A model generated the notes under the pieces. The model saw only the letters and a program-made list of their open reading frames with translations. It was not told where the DNA came from and ran no database searches. This document shows, in pieces, positions 27,305 through 36,143 of a stretch of DNA of 48,335 nucleotides (its first letter is position 1; each line of letters starts with the position of its first letter). The stretch comes from Holophagales bacterium (lineage in GTDB: Bacteria; Acidobacteriota; Thermoanaerobaculia; Multivoradales; Multivoraceae), in assembly GCA_009843505.1 (NCBI GenBank), contig VYDI01000024.1:1-48335 (forward strand), read 5' to 3'. The translations under genes and the position numbers were made by a program.

Positions 27305-29125
27305 TCAACTCCAGCCGCAGGAACGGCCGGCGTTCTGCTCCTGCAGCCAGTCGGCGAGCGGGGCAAAGTAGTCGAGGATCGCCGTCGCGTCCATCTCGCG
27401 GCTGCCGCCGATCGCCTCGAGCGCGTCCGGCCACGGGCGGCTGAGACCCATCGCCATCATGTCGCGCAGGCGGCTGCCGGCCACTTCGTTGCCGTAGATC
27501 GAACAGCGATGAAGCGGTCCCTCGTAGCCGATCGCCGCGCACAGGTCGCGGTGGAACTGGAACTGGAGGATGTGAGCCAGGAAGTAGCGTGTGTAGGGCG
27601 TGTTGCCCGGCACGTGGTACTTGGCACCGGGATCGAAGTCCTCCTCCGTTCGCGCCGATGGAGCGGTCACCCCCTGGTACTGCTCGCGCAACCGCCACCA
27701 GGCCGCGTTGTACTCCTCCGGCGGCGTGTCGCCCGAGAACACGCCCCAGCGCCACCGGTCGACGAGCAGTCCGAAGGGCAGGAAGGCGATCTTGTCCAGC
27801 GCCATCCGCATGAGGAGCGAGAGGTCGGCCTCGGCCGGCGGCTCCTCGTCGAGCAGGCCGATGTCGACGAGGTAACCCGGCGTGACGGACAGGGAGATCG
27901 TGTCGCCCAGCGCCTCGTGGAACCCGTCGTTCGCGCTGTCCCGGAACAGGGGCGGCAGTTCCCGGTAGCCGAGCTGGTAGTAGGTGTGGCCGAGTTCGTG
28001 GTGGATCGTCGAGAAGTCCTCGGCGTTGATCTGGATGCACATCTTGATCCGGACGTCTTCATCCAGGTCGAGCTGCCAGGCGCTGGCGTGGCAGACGACG
28101 TCGCGGTCTCGCGGCCGGAGGAACTGGGAGCGCTGCCAGAAGGTGTCGGGGAGTTGCTCCATCCCGAGCGAGGTGAAGAAGCCCTCGGCGATCTCGACCA
28201 TCTCCCGCTCCGACGTCTGGCGTTCCCGGAGGATCTCCGTCAGGTCGTATCCGGGATCGGCGGCCTCGGGCGCGGTCAGGTCGAATACGTTCGACCACGT
28301 CTGTGCCCACATGTTGCCCAGGACGTGCGCCGGGATGGGGCCCTCGGGATCCACGACGTCCGGACCGTACTCCTCCGCGAGTTCGGCGCGGACGTGGCAG
28401 TGCAGGTCGTCGTAGAGCGGCTTGACCTGCTCCCAGAGACGATCCGTCTCCGCCGCGAAGTCGTCCGGCGCCATGTCGTAGCCCGACCGCCACATCGCGC
28501 CGGTGTCGTCGTAACCGAGGCCCCGAGCGCCTTCGTTCGAGAGCTCGACGAAGCGCTGGTAGTCCGCCTTCATCGGCGGCGAGATCGTCCGCCAGCCCTC
28601 CCAGGCGTCGAGCAGCGCGCCGGCGTCCCGGCTGTTGTCGATCACGTCCTCCAGGTCGTCGAGGGTTCGGCAGGAATCCGGCCCGCTCGGACAGTGTTCG
28701 CCAGCGCCGTATGCCGCCTCCATCCCGGTCGTGATCTGACTCAGTTCCTCGATCTTCGCCTCGTCGGCCGGCGCGGCTACGGTCAGTCCGCCGCGCAGCA
28801 GGTTCAGCTTGCGCGCTACATCGTCCGCCTCCGACGCCGCGTCGTAGGTCGCCGCCTCCTGCGCGAAGTCGATCGCGCGGGTCAGCGCTTCCGCTCCGGC
28901 GCGGGCCGCCAGGGCGGTCGTGTCCTCGTTGATGTACGTAGACTGCACCCAGGCCGCGCGGCTGCCGTCGTAGTAGTGCTCAAGAATCGTCTCCTCGGCA
29001 GCCGCCGTGAACTCGGTCGCGGACGGCCTCGCTTCGCCCGAGCAACCGGCAAGCGGGACGACCGCAGCGGCGGCCAGGGGCAGGTAGAAGGGACGCAGTC
29101 GGGTTTGAAGCGAAGTCAGCGGCAC
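27305..29125 (-). CDS. M2-family (angiotensin-converting-enzyme-like) peptidyl-dipeptidase lipoprotein
   Basis: 606 residues, similar to one ACE catalytic domain. The lipobox LAGC lies near residue 30. The zinc site HELGH (376-380, catalytic Glu377) has its third ligand Glu404 in GFHEALGD, the spacing of family M2. NMWAQTWSNV and the C-terminal FQFHRDLCAAIGY stretch also match ACE. It removes C-terminal dipeptides, presumably in the periplasm, for peptide scavenging. GTG 29125 is preferred to the upstream TTG 29155 because GGGAGGA (29132-29138) sits 6 bases before it. The chloride-binding and inhibitor residues were not checked. Confidence 0.92.
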   Translation of the reverse strand: MPLTSLQTRLRPFYLPLAAAAVVPLAGCSGEARPSATEFTAAAEETILEHYYDGSRAAWVQSTYINEDTTALAARAGAEALTRAIDFAQEAATYDAASEADDVARKLNLLRGGLTVAAPADEAKIEELSQITTGMEAAYGAGEHCPSGPDSCRTLDDLEDVIDNSRDAGALLDAWEGWRTISPPMKADYQRFVELSNEGARGLGYDDTGAMWRSGYDMAPDDFAAETDRLWEQVKPLYDDLHCHVRAELAEEYGPDVVDPEGPIPAHVLGNMWAQTWSNVFDLTAPEAADPGYDLTEILRERQTSEREMVEIAEGFFTSLGMEQLPDTFWQRSQFLRPRDRDVVCHASAWQLDLDEDVRIKMCIQINAEDFSTIHHELGHTYYQLGYRELPPLFRDSANDGFHEALGDTISLSVTPGYLVDIGLLDEEPPAEADLSLLMRMALDKIAFLPFGLLVDRWRWGVFSGDTPPEEYNAAWWRLREQYQGVTAPSARTEEDFDPGAKYHVPGNTPYTRYFLAHILQFQFHRDLCAAIGYEGPLHRCSIYGNEVAGSRLRDMMAMGLSRPWPDALEAIGGSREMDATAILDYFAPLADWLQEQNAGRSCGWS

Positions 29126-29168
29126 GGCGAGTCCTCCCGATCGGTTCCAGGTCAACAGCGGGACCCAG

Positions 29169-29226
29169 GCGCGGCAGAAGTCCAGAAGCCGGCGCTACGC
29201 GCCCCCAGACCCAGTTCCTGCCGCGC
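29169..29226. repeat. Palindromic repeat, copy F (internally deleted, with terminal inverted repeats)
   Basis: GCGCGGCAGAA (29169-29179) at the left and TTCCTGCCGCGC (29215-29226) at the right are near-perfect inverted ends. Between them are CCAGAAGCCGGCGCTACGCGC and the remnant CCCAGTT. Against the reverse complement of copy E (38628-38705), the outer parts align and most of the core hairpin is missing. It fills the region upstream of the heme operon. Confidence 0.68.
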
Positions 29227-29286
29227 AGGCTCGTGGTATCGACTCTATGTCAGGGTTCCGGGCCGGCACGTCGGACGGAGGCTCCG

Positions 29287-29292
29287 TAGAAT
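29287..29292 (+). promoter_or_regulatory. Putative -10 box of the heme operon
   Basis: TAGAAT lies 9 bases before ATG 29302, with no Shine-Dalgarno in the short interval, so the operon mRNA may be leaderless or nearly so. I see no good -35. Confidence 0.42.
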
Positions 29293-29301
29293 CCCGATCC
29301 G

Positions 29302-31272
29302 ATGGCTCCGATCGTCATCGGCACCAGGGCGACGCCACTGGCGCGGATTCAGGCCGACCTGGTTGCCAGCCGGCTCCGTGAACTGGGCGTGGACACGGCG
29401 ATCCGAGCCATGTCTTCGCAGGGCGACCGCAGCCTCGGGGGCAGCTTCGCCCAGGCCAAGGGTGTGTTCACCGGCGAGCTGACCGCGGCCCTGCGCGACG
29501 GCTCGGTCGACCTCGTCGTCCACTCGCTGAAGGACCTGCCGGTCGAGGACGAGCCCGACCTGATGATCGCGGCGGTGCCGGAGCGCGAGCGGCCGTTCGA
29601 TCTGCTGCTGTTCGCGCCGGATCTCACGACCGCCGGCGAAGAAGAGGCGAGCGAAGCGGCGGCGAAACTCGCAACACTGCTCGATGCCGGCGAAGACACT
29701 ACAGGCCGGAGCGTGGCCGCGGCTACCGACGCGTTCGCGCCGCTGCCCACAAGGGCGCGCCTGGGCACGTCGTCCCCGCGCCGGCAGGCCGGCGCGCTGG
29801 CGATCCGGCCGGACCTCCTCTGCTGCGCGGTCCGCGGCTCCGTCGGCCGTCGGCTCGAGTGGCTCCAGAGCGGTGCGATAGACGCCCTGCTGGCGGCGGA
29901 GGCGGGCGTCCTGCGCCTGGCGCGAAGCGGCGAGCTCGAAGCTCCGGCCGCCGCCATCCGCGGCTTCCGTCTCGACCTCCTCTCCTGGCCATGCGCTCCC
30001 GGGCAGGGCGCCCTGGCCGTGCAGATCCTGCGTGGCGGCCGGCTGGACGGCCACCCCGCAATGGCCGCGCTCAACGACGCTCCGAGCCGCGCCGCTGCGT
30101 TCGCCGAGCGCTCCCTGCTCGGCCGGCTCGGCGGCGGTTGCCTGCGACCGTTCGGCGCCTGGGCGGACGCGCGCGCCGCCGGCGGGGCAAGACCGGTGCT
30201 GCACGAGGTCCATGCCCTGATTGCGGCGGATGACTGGCGCGAACCGGCCGGAGTCGGGGAGGCACCGGCCACCGTGCGTGCCGCGGCTTCAGTAGAGGAC
30301 GGCGCGGTCGATCTCGACGCTCTGGCTGGGCGGATCGAACGGGATCTCGGAGAAATGGTCGCCGGCCTTGCGGCCGGCGCTCTATCTTCCCCGGGTCAGA
30401 AGACCCGGGGCTACACGCCTTCGGCGGCGGCCGGCGGGGACGCCGGCGCACCCAGTGGGCAACCCCTTCGCGGGCCGGCACCGCGGCGGACACACGGCGC
30501 ACCTTCCTCCGACACCCCGGACCTCATCGTGACTTCCGGTCCGGCGACCGTGCGGCGCCTGACCCGTCGACTGGACCCGGCCGTCCGGGTAGCACCCCTG
30601 GCGGCAACCGCGGTCGAGGTCTTCGACACTCCGTGGCCAGCCGACCGCATCAATCTGAACCGCCCCCGCCGCCAGTGGCCCTGGCTGCTCGTCTCCTCGC
30701 CGACCGCGGCTCGCGTCGTGGCGGAGCGAGCCCTGCGCGAACCTGCCTGGGGGAGGCTGCCGTGGTGCGCGCTCGGCGAAGGCACGGCCCGTGCCCTGCT
30801 CGCGGCCGGCGTACCGCCGAACCTGGCCGCGCGGGCCTCAGGCGGCGCGGAGTTCGCTCGCTACGCGACCCGGGTGCTCGACCCGCGTTGCCCGCTGTTC
30901 GTGCCGCACTCCTCCCGCGGCGGAACGTCCCTCGTCGAAGCGCTCGAGGCCGCGGGCCGCCAGGTCACGGCCTGGGAGGCCTACACCGTGCATCCGAACG
31001 CCGAACTCGACTGGCCCCCAGGTTGGCAAGCGGCTCACGCCCGCGTACTCTTCACCGCACCATCGGCGGTTTCCGCCTTCGCAGCGTCCGGCCTGGACTG
31101 GCCGGGAAGCTGCTGGGCGATCGGAGCCGCCACAGCCGCGGCGCTCCGCAGCGCCGGAGCCGGCAACGTGAAGTGCGCACAGGAACCGACCGCCGCCGGC
31201 ATCGAAGGCCTGTGGCTCGATGAAGTGGGCGCCCAGCCGAAGAGTAGATCGCGAACCGAGGGAAGCAGATGA
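29302..31272 (+). CDS. hemC-hemD: Porphobilinogen deaminase fused to uroporphyrinogen-III synthase
   Basis: 656 residues. HemC part (about 1-350): GTRATPLARIQADL, HSLKDLP, GTSSPRRQAG, and RLGGGCLRPFGA with Cys280, the dipyrromethane attachment site. An Ala/Glu-rich insertion of about 40 residues (about 106-150) explains why this Cys lies later than the usual 242. HemD part (about 408-648): a weakly conserved two-lobe U3S fold (LLVSSPTAARVV, VLFTAPSAVSAFA). The linker (about 357-406) is encoded by hairpin-rich repeat DNA (copy C). It converts four porphobilinogens to hydroxymethylbilane and then uroporphyrinogen III; the fusion would hand over the unstable intermediate. The stop overlaps hemL (ATGA). 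Confidence 0.92.
   Translation: MAPIVIGTRATPLARIQADLVASRLRELGVDTAIRAMSSQGDRSLGGSFAQAKGVFTGELTAALRDGSVDLVVHSLKDLPVEDEPDLMIAAVPERERPFDLLLFAPDLTTAGEEEASEAAAKLATLLDAGEDTTGRSVAAATDAFAPLPTRARLGTSSPRRQAGALAIRPDLLCCAVRGSVGRRLEWLQSGAIDALLAAEAGVLRLARSGELEAPAAAIRGFRLDLLSWPCAPGQGALAVQILRGGRLDGHPAMAALNDAPSRAAAFAERSLLGRLGGGCLRPFGAWADARAAGGARPVLHEVHALIAADDWREPAGVGEAPATVRAAASVEDGAVDLDALAGRIERDLGEMVAGLAAGALSSPGQKTRGYTPSAAAGGDAGAPSGQPLRGPAPRRTHGAPSSDTPDLIVTSGPATVRRLTRRLDPAVRVAPLAATAVEVFDTPWPADRINLNRPRRQWPWLLVSSPTAARVVAERALREPAWGRLPWCALGEGTARALLAAGVPPNLAARASGGAEFARYATRVLDPRCPLFVPHSSRGGTSLVEALEAAGRQVTAWEAYTVHPNAELDWPPGWQAAHARVLFTAPSAVSAFAASGLDWPGSCWAIGAATAAALRSAGAGNVKCAQEPTAAGIEGLWLDEVGAQPKSRSRTEGSR
30366..30462 (+). 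repeat. Palindromic repeat, copy C (inside the hemC-hemD linker)
   Basis: The core GCCGGCG, GGGA, CGCCGGC, GCACCCAGTG lies at 30430-30457. It is preceded by a CGCCTTCGGCGGCGG hairpin, by CCCCGGGTC-agaa-GACCCGGGG (about 30389-30410) and by GGCC-ttgc-GGCC. The 3' half is nearly identical to copy B read on the minus strand. The reading frame stays open through all of it. Confidence 0.75.
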
Positions 31273-32567
31273 GCGCCGGACGAAGCAGCGAGGATCTGTG
31301 GGCGGAGGCACAGCGCCACCTGGTCGGCGGCGTCAACAGCCCGGTGCGCGCCTACCGCGCGGTCGGCGGCACGCCGCCTTTCATCGCCGAGGCCGAAGGA
31401 GCGGTCATGCGCTCGGTCGACGGCGCGAGCTACGTCGACTTCGTTGGCTCCTTCGGGCCCCTGGTGCTGGGCCACAGCCACCCGGCCGTGGTCGAGGCCG
31501 TGCGCGAGGCGGCCGCCCGCGGCACTTCCTTCGCGGCGCCCCACGAGGGCGAGGTCGAGCTGGCGCGAATGGTCAAGCAGCTCGTACCGCTCATCGAGAA
31601 GATCCGTTTCGTCAACTCCGGCACCGAGGCGACCCAGTCGGCGGTCCGGCTCGCCCGCGGCTGTACCGGCCGCGACCTCGTGCTCAAGTTCGAGGGCTGC
31701 TATCACGGTCACGTCGACGCACTGCTGGTCGAAGCCGGAAGCGGTCTTGCCACGTTCGGAATCGCCTCGAGCGCCGGCATTCCGGCGGCGACCGCCCGCG
31801 ACACGATCGTCCTTCCGCTCGACGACGACGAGGCGCTCGAGGGTGCCTTCCGGCGCCACGGCCCGAAGCTCGCGGCCGCGATCATCGAACCGCTGCCGGC
31901 GAACAACGGCCTGCTGGTCCAGCGGCCGGAGTACCTCCGTCTTCTGCGCCGTCTGTGCACCGAGCACGGCGCTCTCCTGATCTTCGACGAAGTGCTGTGC
32001 GGGTTCCGGGTCCCAGGAGTCACCGTCGGCGCTCAGCTCGGCATCGAACCCGATCTCGTCACCCTGGGCAAGGTGATCGGCGGCGGACTGCCGGTCGGCG
32101 CGTACGGCGGGCCGGCGAGGCTGATGGACCAGCTCTCGCCGCTCGGACCCGTTTACCAGGCTGGCACGCTGTCCGGGAATCCGCTCGCCGTCGCCGGCGG
32201 GCTCGCCACCTTGCGCGAACTGGTAGCCGGCGACGGCTGGAAGCGGATGGAAGACCAGGGCGCGCTGCTCGCAGGCCGGCTCGGCCCCGTCCTCAAAGCG
32301 AGCGGCCACCCCTACCGGCTCGTCCGCTGCGGCTCGATCTTCTGGCTCGCCTACGGCGACGGCGAACCACCGCGTCGGGCCGACCGCTTCCACCCGAACA
32401 CCGCCGAGGTCTTCGGCCTACTCCACCGCGGGCTGCTCGACCGGGGCTACATGCTCGCCCCGTCCGCCTTCGAGGTCGGCTTCCTGTCGCTCGCCCACGG
32501 TGAAGACGCGCTGACGGGCTTCGCCGGCGCGGTCGGCGAGGCGCTGGCGGAGATCCCGACGCCGTGA
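31269..32567 (+). CDS. hemL: Glutamate-1-semialdehyde 2,1-aminomutase
   Basis: 432 residues, family length. GGVNSPVRA at the N-terminus, [46 protein letters not shown] and the PLP Lys268 in [16 protein letters not shown] are diagnostic. It makes 5-aminolevulinate from glutamate-1-semialdehyde, directly after HemA. It overlaps hemCD (ATGA) and hemF (GTGA), so translation is coupled throughout. Confidence 0.97.
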   Translation: MSAGRSSEDLWAEAQRHLVGGVNSPVRAYRAVGGTPPFIAEAEGAVMRSVDGASYVDFVGSFGPLVLGHSHPAVVEAVREAAARGTSFAAPHEGEVELARMVKQLVPLIEKIRFVNSGTEATQSAVRLARGCTGRDLVLKFEGCYHGHVDALLVEAGSGLATFGIASSAGIPAATARDTIVLPLDDDEALEGAFRRHGPKLAAAIIEPLPANNGLLVQRPEYLRLLRRLCTEHGALLIFDEVLCGFRVPGVTVGAQLGIEPDLVTLGKVIGGGLPVGAYGGPARLMDQLSPLGPVYQAGTLSGNPLAVAGGLATLRELVAGDGWKRMEDQGALLAGRLGPVLKASGHPYRLVRCGSIFWLAYGDGEPPRRADRFHPNTAEVFGLLHRGLLDRGYMLAPSAFEVGFLSLAHGEDALTGFAGAVGEALAEIPTP

Positions 32568-33574
32568 CTTCCCCGCCGGCGGCGGGCCAGCCCAGCGCCG
32601 AGACGGTCGCTGCCTACTTCCGGGAGCTGCAGGACCGGATCTGCGACGCCCTGGTCGAGGTCGACGGCGGCACCTTCGACGCCCGCGAGCTACGCGGCGA
32701 GCGCGGCGGCGTCGCCCGGCCGCGGGTACTGACCGACGGCGAGGTGATCGAGAAGGCGGCGGTCAACTTCAGCCACTCCCGCGGCGACTCGCTGCCCCTG
32801 GCGGCGACGGAACGCCGGCCGGAACTCGCGGGCCGGAGCTTCGAGGCGACCTCGGTCTCGCTGATCGTCCATCCGCGCAACCCCTACGCGCCGACCAGCC
32901 ACGCGAACATCCGCTTCTTCATCGCCCATCCACCGGAAGGCCGCTCGCCAGGAGGAACGAGGGACGAGGAGGAGGAGGAAGGCTGGTGGTTCGGCGGCGG
33001 CTTCGACCTGACCCCGTACTACGGCTTCGAGGAGGACGCGGTCCACTGGCATCGCACCGCCGCTCAAGCCTGCGCACCGTTCGGCGATGACCTCTACGCG
33101 CGCTACAAGGCCGCCTGCGACGACTACTTCTACCTTCCCCACCGGCAGGAGATGCGCGGCGTCGGCGGCCTGTTCTTCGACGATCTGAACCGGCTCGAGC
33201 GGCCCGCCGATCTCGACCTGTTCGGACGCTGCTTCGCCTTCGGGCGCAGCATCGGCGACCACTTCCTGCCCGCCTATCTACCCATCCTCCAGCGACGCAA
33301 GGACCTGCAGTACGGCGAGCGGGAACGCGGTTTCCAGCTCTACCGCCGGGGACGGTACGTGGAGTTCAACCTCGTGTACGACCGCGGCACCCGCTACGGA
33401 CTGCAGGCGCGGGCGCGTACGGAGTCGATTCTCGCGTCCCTGCCGCCGCTCGCCGCCTGGCGTTACGACTACGCGCCCGAAGCCGGATCACCCGAAGCCC
33501 GCCTCGCCTCGGATTTCCTGGTTCGCCGCGACTGGATTCCGGCGTCCAACCCTAGCCATCCTGAAGGAACCTGA
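32564..33574 (+). CDS. hemF: Oxygen-dependent coproporphyrinogen-III oxidase
   Basis: 336 residues. [48 protein letters not shown] and [15 protein letters not shown] are the conserved HemF blocks. It decarboxylates two propionates of coproporphyrinogen III using O2, giving protoporphyrinogen IX, so the organism makes heme aerobically and uses the classical protoporphyrin route. GTG 32564 overlaps the hemL stop (GTGA). Confidence 0.96.
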   Translation: MTSPPAAGQPSAETVAAYFRELQDRICDALVEVDGGTFDARELRGERGGVARPRVLTDGEVIEKAAVNFSHSRGDSLPLAATERRPELAGRSFEATSVSLIVHPRNPYAPTSHANIRFFIAHPPEGRSPGGTRDEEEEEGWWFGGGFDLTPYYGFEEDAVHWHRTAAQACAPFGDDLYARYKAACDDYFYLPHRQEMRGVGGLFFDDLNRLERPADLDLFGRCFAFGRSIGDHFLPAYLPILQRRKDLQYGERERGFQLYRRGRYVEFNLVYDRGTRYGLQARARTESILASLPPLAAWRYDYAPEAGSPEARLASDFLVRRDWIPASNPSHPEGT

Positions 33575-33580
33575 GACCAC

Positions 33581-34750
33581 GTGCCCTATCGACCTGAACC
33601 TTCCGTCTCGGCCGAGCCCGCCTGCTGCCTCCTGGGTCGCAGCGATTCCTGCGGCGTCTGTTCGACGGACCGGCGCGCCATAGGAGTCGTCCTCGCCAAC
33701 GTCGGCACGCCAGCCGCGCCGACGGCGCCCGCGCTCCGCACCTACCTGCGTCAGTTCCTGAGCGACACGCGCATCGCCGAGCAGCCGCCCTGGAAGTGGC
33801 TGCCGATTCTCTACCTCTTCGTGTTGACGACGCGACCGCAGCGCGTAGCCAAGCTCTACAAGAAGATCTGGACCGATGACGGTTCGCCCCTGCTCGCCAT
33901 CTCACGCCGCCAGGCTGCCGGCATCGCGACCCGGCTCGCGGAGGCCCGTAGCGCTGGCGAGCCGCGGTTCCACGTCGCCGTCGGCATGCGCTACGGCGAA
34001 CCGTCCATCGAGAAAGCGCTAGCCGAGCTGAGGAGCGCGGGCGCCGAGCGCATCCTCTTCCTGCCGCTGTTTCCGCAGTACGCGGCGGCAACCACCGCCT
34101 CGGCGCTCGACGTCCTGCATCGCGAGGCGCGGTCCTGGCGCCGCGTACCCGAGATCCGCACGATCAACAGCTACCACGGCGAACCCGGCTACATCAGGGC
34201 ACTGGCAGCCAGCATCCGCGAAACATGGCGAGAGGATCAGCCGGACAAGCTCGTCCTCTCGTACCACGGCGTGCCGCAGCGTTACGTGGACCAGGGAGAC
34301 CCCTACCAGTGCCAATGCCTGGAGACAACGCGGCTGCTCGTGGAGGAGCTCGGCGTAGAGGAAGATCGTGTCCTCAGTACCTTTCAGTCCCAGTTCGGCC
34401 GGGAGCAGTGGATCCTCCCCAAGACAGACGAAACGCTTCGTGAGCTCGCCCGAGCCGGCGACCGGCGAGTCGACGTCGCCTGCCCCGGCTTCTCCGCCGA
34501 CTGCATCGAAACCCTCGAGGAAATCGAAGTCGAGAACCGCGGCTACTTCGAAGAGTCCGGTGGCGAGCGCCTCCGCTACATCCCGTGCCTCAACGACCGC
34601 CCCGACCATCTCGACGCCCTCACCGACCTGATCCTCCGTAACACTCGCGAGTGGCAAACACTGGCTGCGCCGGCGTCCCCCCCGGCATCCGACGCGCCGC
34701 CGCGTGGCGGCGTGAGCGAGCGTGGATCGTCGACTCAGACACAACCGTGA
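33581..34750 (+). CDS. hemH: Ferrochelatase with Cys-rich N-terminus
   Basis: 389 residues. The core begins at RRAIGVVLANVGTP. Catalytic His229 lies in LSYHGVPQRYV, and Glu310 in CPGFSADCIETLEEI. It inserts Fe2+ into protoporphyrin IX at the inner face of the membrane. The N-terminus carries about 30 extra residues with Cys15, Cys16, Cys24 and Cys27, and more Cys occur at QCQC and CPGFSADC. The last 30 or so residues (Ala/Pro/Ser-rich) are encoded by a palindromic repeat (copy D). GTG 33581 is the only usable start before the core. Confidence 0.94.
   Translation: MPYRPEPSVSAEPACCLLGRSDSCGVCSTDRRAIGVVLANVGTPAAPTAPALRTYLRQFLSDTRIAEQPPWKWLPILYLFVLTTRPQRVAKLYKKIWTDDGSPLLAISRRQAAGIATRLAEARSAGEPRFHVAVGMRYGEPSIEKALAELRSAGAERILFLPLFPQYAAATTASALDVLHREARSWRRVPEIRTINSYHGEPGYIRALAASIRETWREDQPDKLVLSYHGVPQRYVDQGDPYQCQCLETTRLLVEELGVEEDRVLSTFQSQFGREQWILPKTDETLRELARAGDRRVDVACPGFSADCIETLEEIEVENRGYFEESGGERLRYIPCLNDRPDHLDALTDLILRNTREWQTLAAPASPPASDAPPRGGVSERGSSTQTQP
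34659..34726. repeat. Palindromic repeat, copy D (3' end of hemH)
   Basis: CACTGGCTGC, then GCCGGCG, TCCC, a slightly altered CCCCCGGC (core hairpin), followed by GCCGCC-gcgt-GGCGGC. It has the same two-hairpin order as copy B with several substitutions. It encodes the C-terminal tail of HemH. Confidence 0.6.
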
Positions 34751-34772
34751 CAATCCACGCGTCGCACTGAGT

Positions 34773-34778
34773 CAGAAT
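34773..34778 (+). promoter_or_regulatory. Possible internal -10 box before hemA
   Basis: CAGAAT lies 6 bases before ATG 34785 and no Shine-Dalgarno is present. It could give hemA a private leaderless transcript inside the operon. The first base departs from TAnnnT, so confidence is low. Confidence 0.3.
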
Positions 34779-34784
34779 CGCCCG

Positions 34785-36143
34785 ATGGACAACTGTTGCG
34801 TCGTCGCGGCGACCTGGCGTTACGCCAGCGCGGAAGAGATTGCACGGTACACGCTGCCGGACGAGCGGCGGGCCGCGGAGACACAACGCCTGAAGCAGCG
34901 GATCGGCGCTCAGGGGCTGATCTACCTCGCCACCTGCAATCGGGCCGCCTTCATCTTCTCGGCCGAGCCGGGAGCGACGCTCGTCTCTTGCCGCCGGGAG
35001 CTGTTGCGGCTGCTGGCCGGCGAGGGCGCGGCGCGGCGGGTGTTCCGGAGCTGGGAGGGCGAGGGCGCGGTAGAACACCTGTACCTGGTCGCGGCCGGCC
35101 TCGATTCGGCCCAGCCGGGCGAGCGGGAGATCCGCGGGCAACTGCGCGACGCGCTGGAGGAGGCGACCGCCAGCGGCACGGTCGACTCGGAACTGCGACG
35201 CGTGGTCGACTCAGCGCTCCGGGCCGGCAAGCGGGTCCATCGGGAAACCGGAGTCGGCGCCGGGCGCACCTCGCTCTCGGAGATCGCAGCCGACCTGTTG
35301 ACCAAGCGCGCCGCGGACAACCCGGGCCCGGTCGCCCTGGTCGGCGTGGCAGCGATGACCGAGACATGCACGGAGAGGCTGCGCTCTCGCGGCATCCCCC
35401 TGGTCCTCGTCAACCGTACTCGCTCGAAAGCCGAGGACCTCGCCAGGAGAACGGGCGGCACGACCGCGGCGAACGGATCCGCGAAGGCGGTCGAGACGAT
35501 GAGTCTCGACCGGTTCAGGAGCGAACCCCCGGCGGTCACCGCGGCGCTGTTTTCGACCGGTGCGCCCGGTCCGGTGGTCGACCGGCAATCTCTCCTGGAC
35601 CTGGCGGCGAAGGGTCGCACCGGGCTCGGAGCGTCGCCGTTCGTGATCGACATGGCGATACCCGCCGATGTGGCCCCCGACGACGCGGAAGCGGCCGGCG
35701 TGGAACGGATCGGCATGGACCGGATCAATGAACTGGCCCAGCAGACCCTCCGCGACCGCCACGAGCGCACGGCCGAGGCCCGCGTGCTGATTGACGAGGA
35801 ACTCGACGCCTACCGCGAGGCGATGGCCACCCGGTCAGTCGCCGGCGCCATCCGGGCGATCGGCGCCAAGTACCAGGATTCGCTGGGCGCCAACCTGGAC
35901 CGCCTGCTGCAGAACGACCTGAAGGGCCTCTCGGAGGCGGAACGGGAAGCGCTACGGGAGTGGACCGCCGTGATGGCGAAGCGCCTGAGCCACCTGCCGG
36001 TCGTGGGGCTGCGGGCGGTGGCGATCGAGATCGGCCAGGACGGCGTCGATGCCTTCCTCGCCGCGGCGGCGCCGGAGCTCCTCGAACAACGGCGTGCCGG
36101 CAGGCCCACCGAGCCATCGACCCACGGGACAGCCGGCGAGTGA
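34785..36143 (+). CDS. hemA: Glutamyl-tRNA reductase (divergent)
   Basis: 452 residues. The catalytic Cys51 lies in LATCNRAAF, where most family members read STCNRxE. GLDSAQPGEREIRGQL and the VGAGRTSLSEIA stretch fit. The NADPH loop reads LVGVAAMTE rather than the usual GAGxM, although VNRTRSKAEDLA follows as expected. The C-terminal dimerisation helix (about 340-430) is present. It reduces glutamyl-tRNA to glutamate-1-semialdehyde for HemL. Synteny and the catalytic Cys support the call; the altered loop may change cofactor binding. It is separated from hemH by 34 bases and overlaps hemE (GTGA). An in-frame upstream start near 34722 is possible. Confidence 0.88.
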   Translation: MDNCCVVAATWRYASAEEIARYTLPDERRAAETQRLKQRIGAQGLIYLATCNRAAFIFSAEPGATLVSCRRELLRLLAGEGAARRVFRSWEGEGAVEHLYLVAAGLDSAQPGEREIRGQLRDALEEATASGTVDSELRRVVDSALRAGKRVHRETGVGAGRTSLSEIAADLLTKRAADNPGPVALVGVAAMTETCTERLRSRGIPLVLVNRTRSKAEDLARRTGGTTAANGSAKAVETMSLDRFRSEPPAVTAALFSTGAPGPVVDRQSLLDLAAKGRTGLGASPFVIDMAIPADVAPDDAEAAGVERIGMDRINELAQQTLRDRHERTAEARVLIDEELDAYREAMATRSVAGAIRAIGAKYQDSLGANLDRLLQNDLKGLSEAEREALREWTAVMAKRLSHLPVVGLRAVAIEIGQDGVDAFLAAAAPELLEQRRAGRPTEPSTHGTAGE

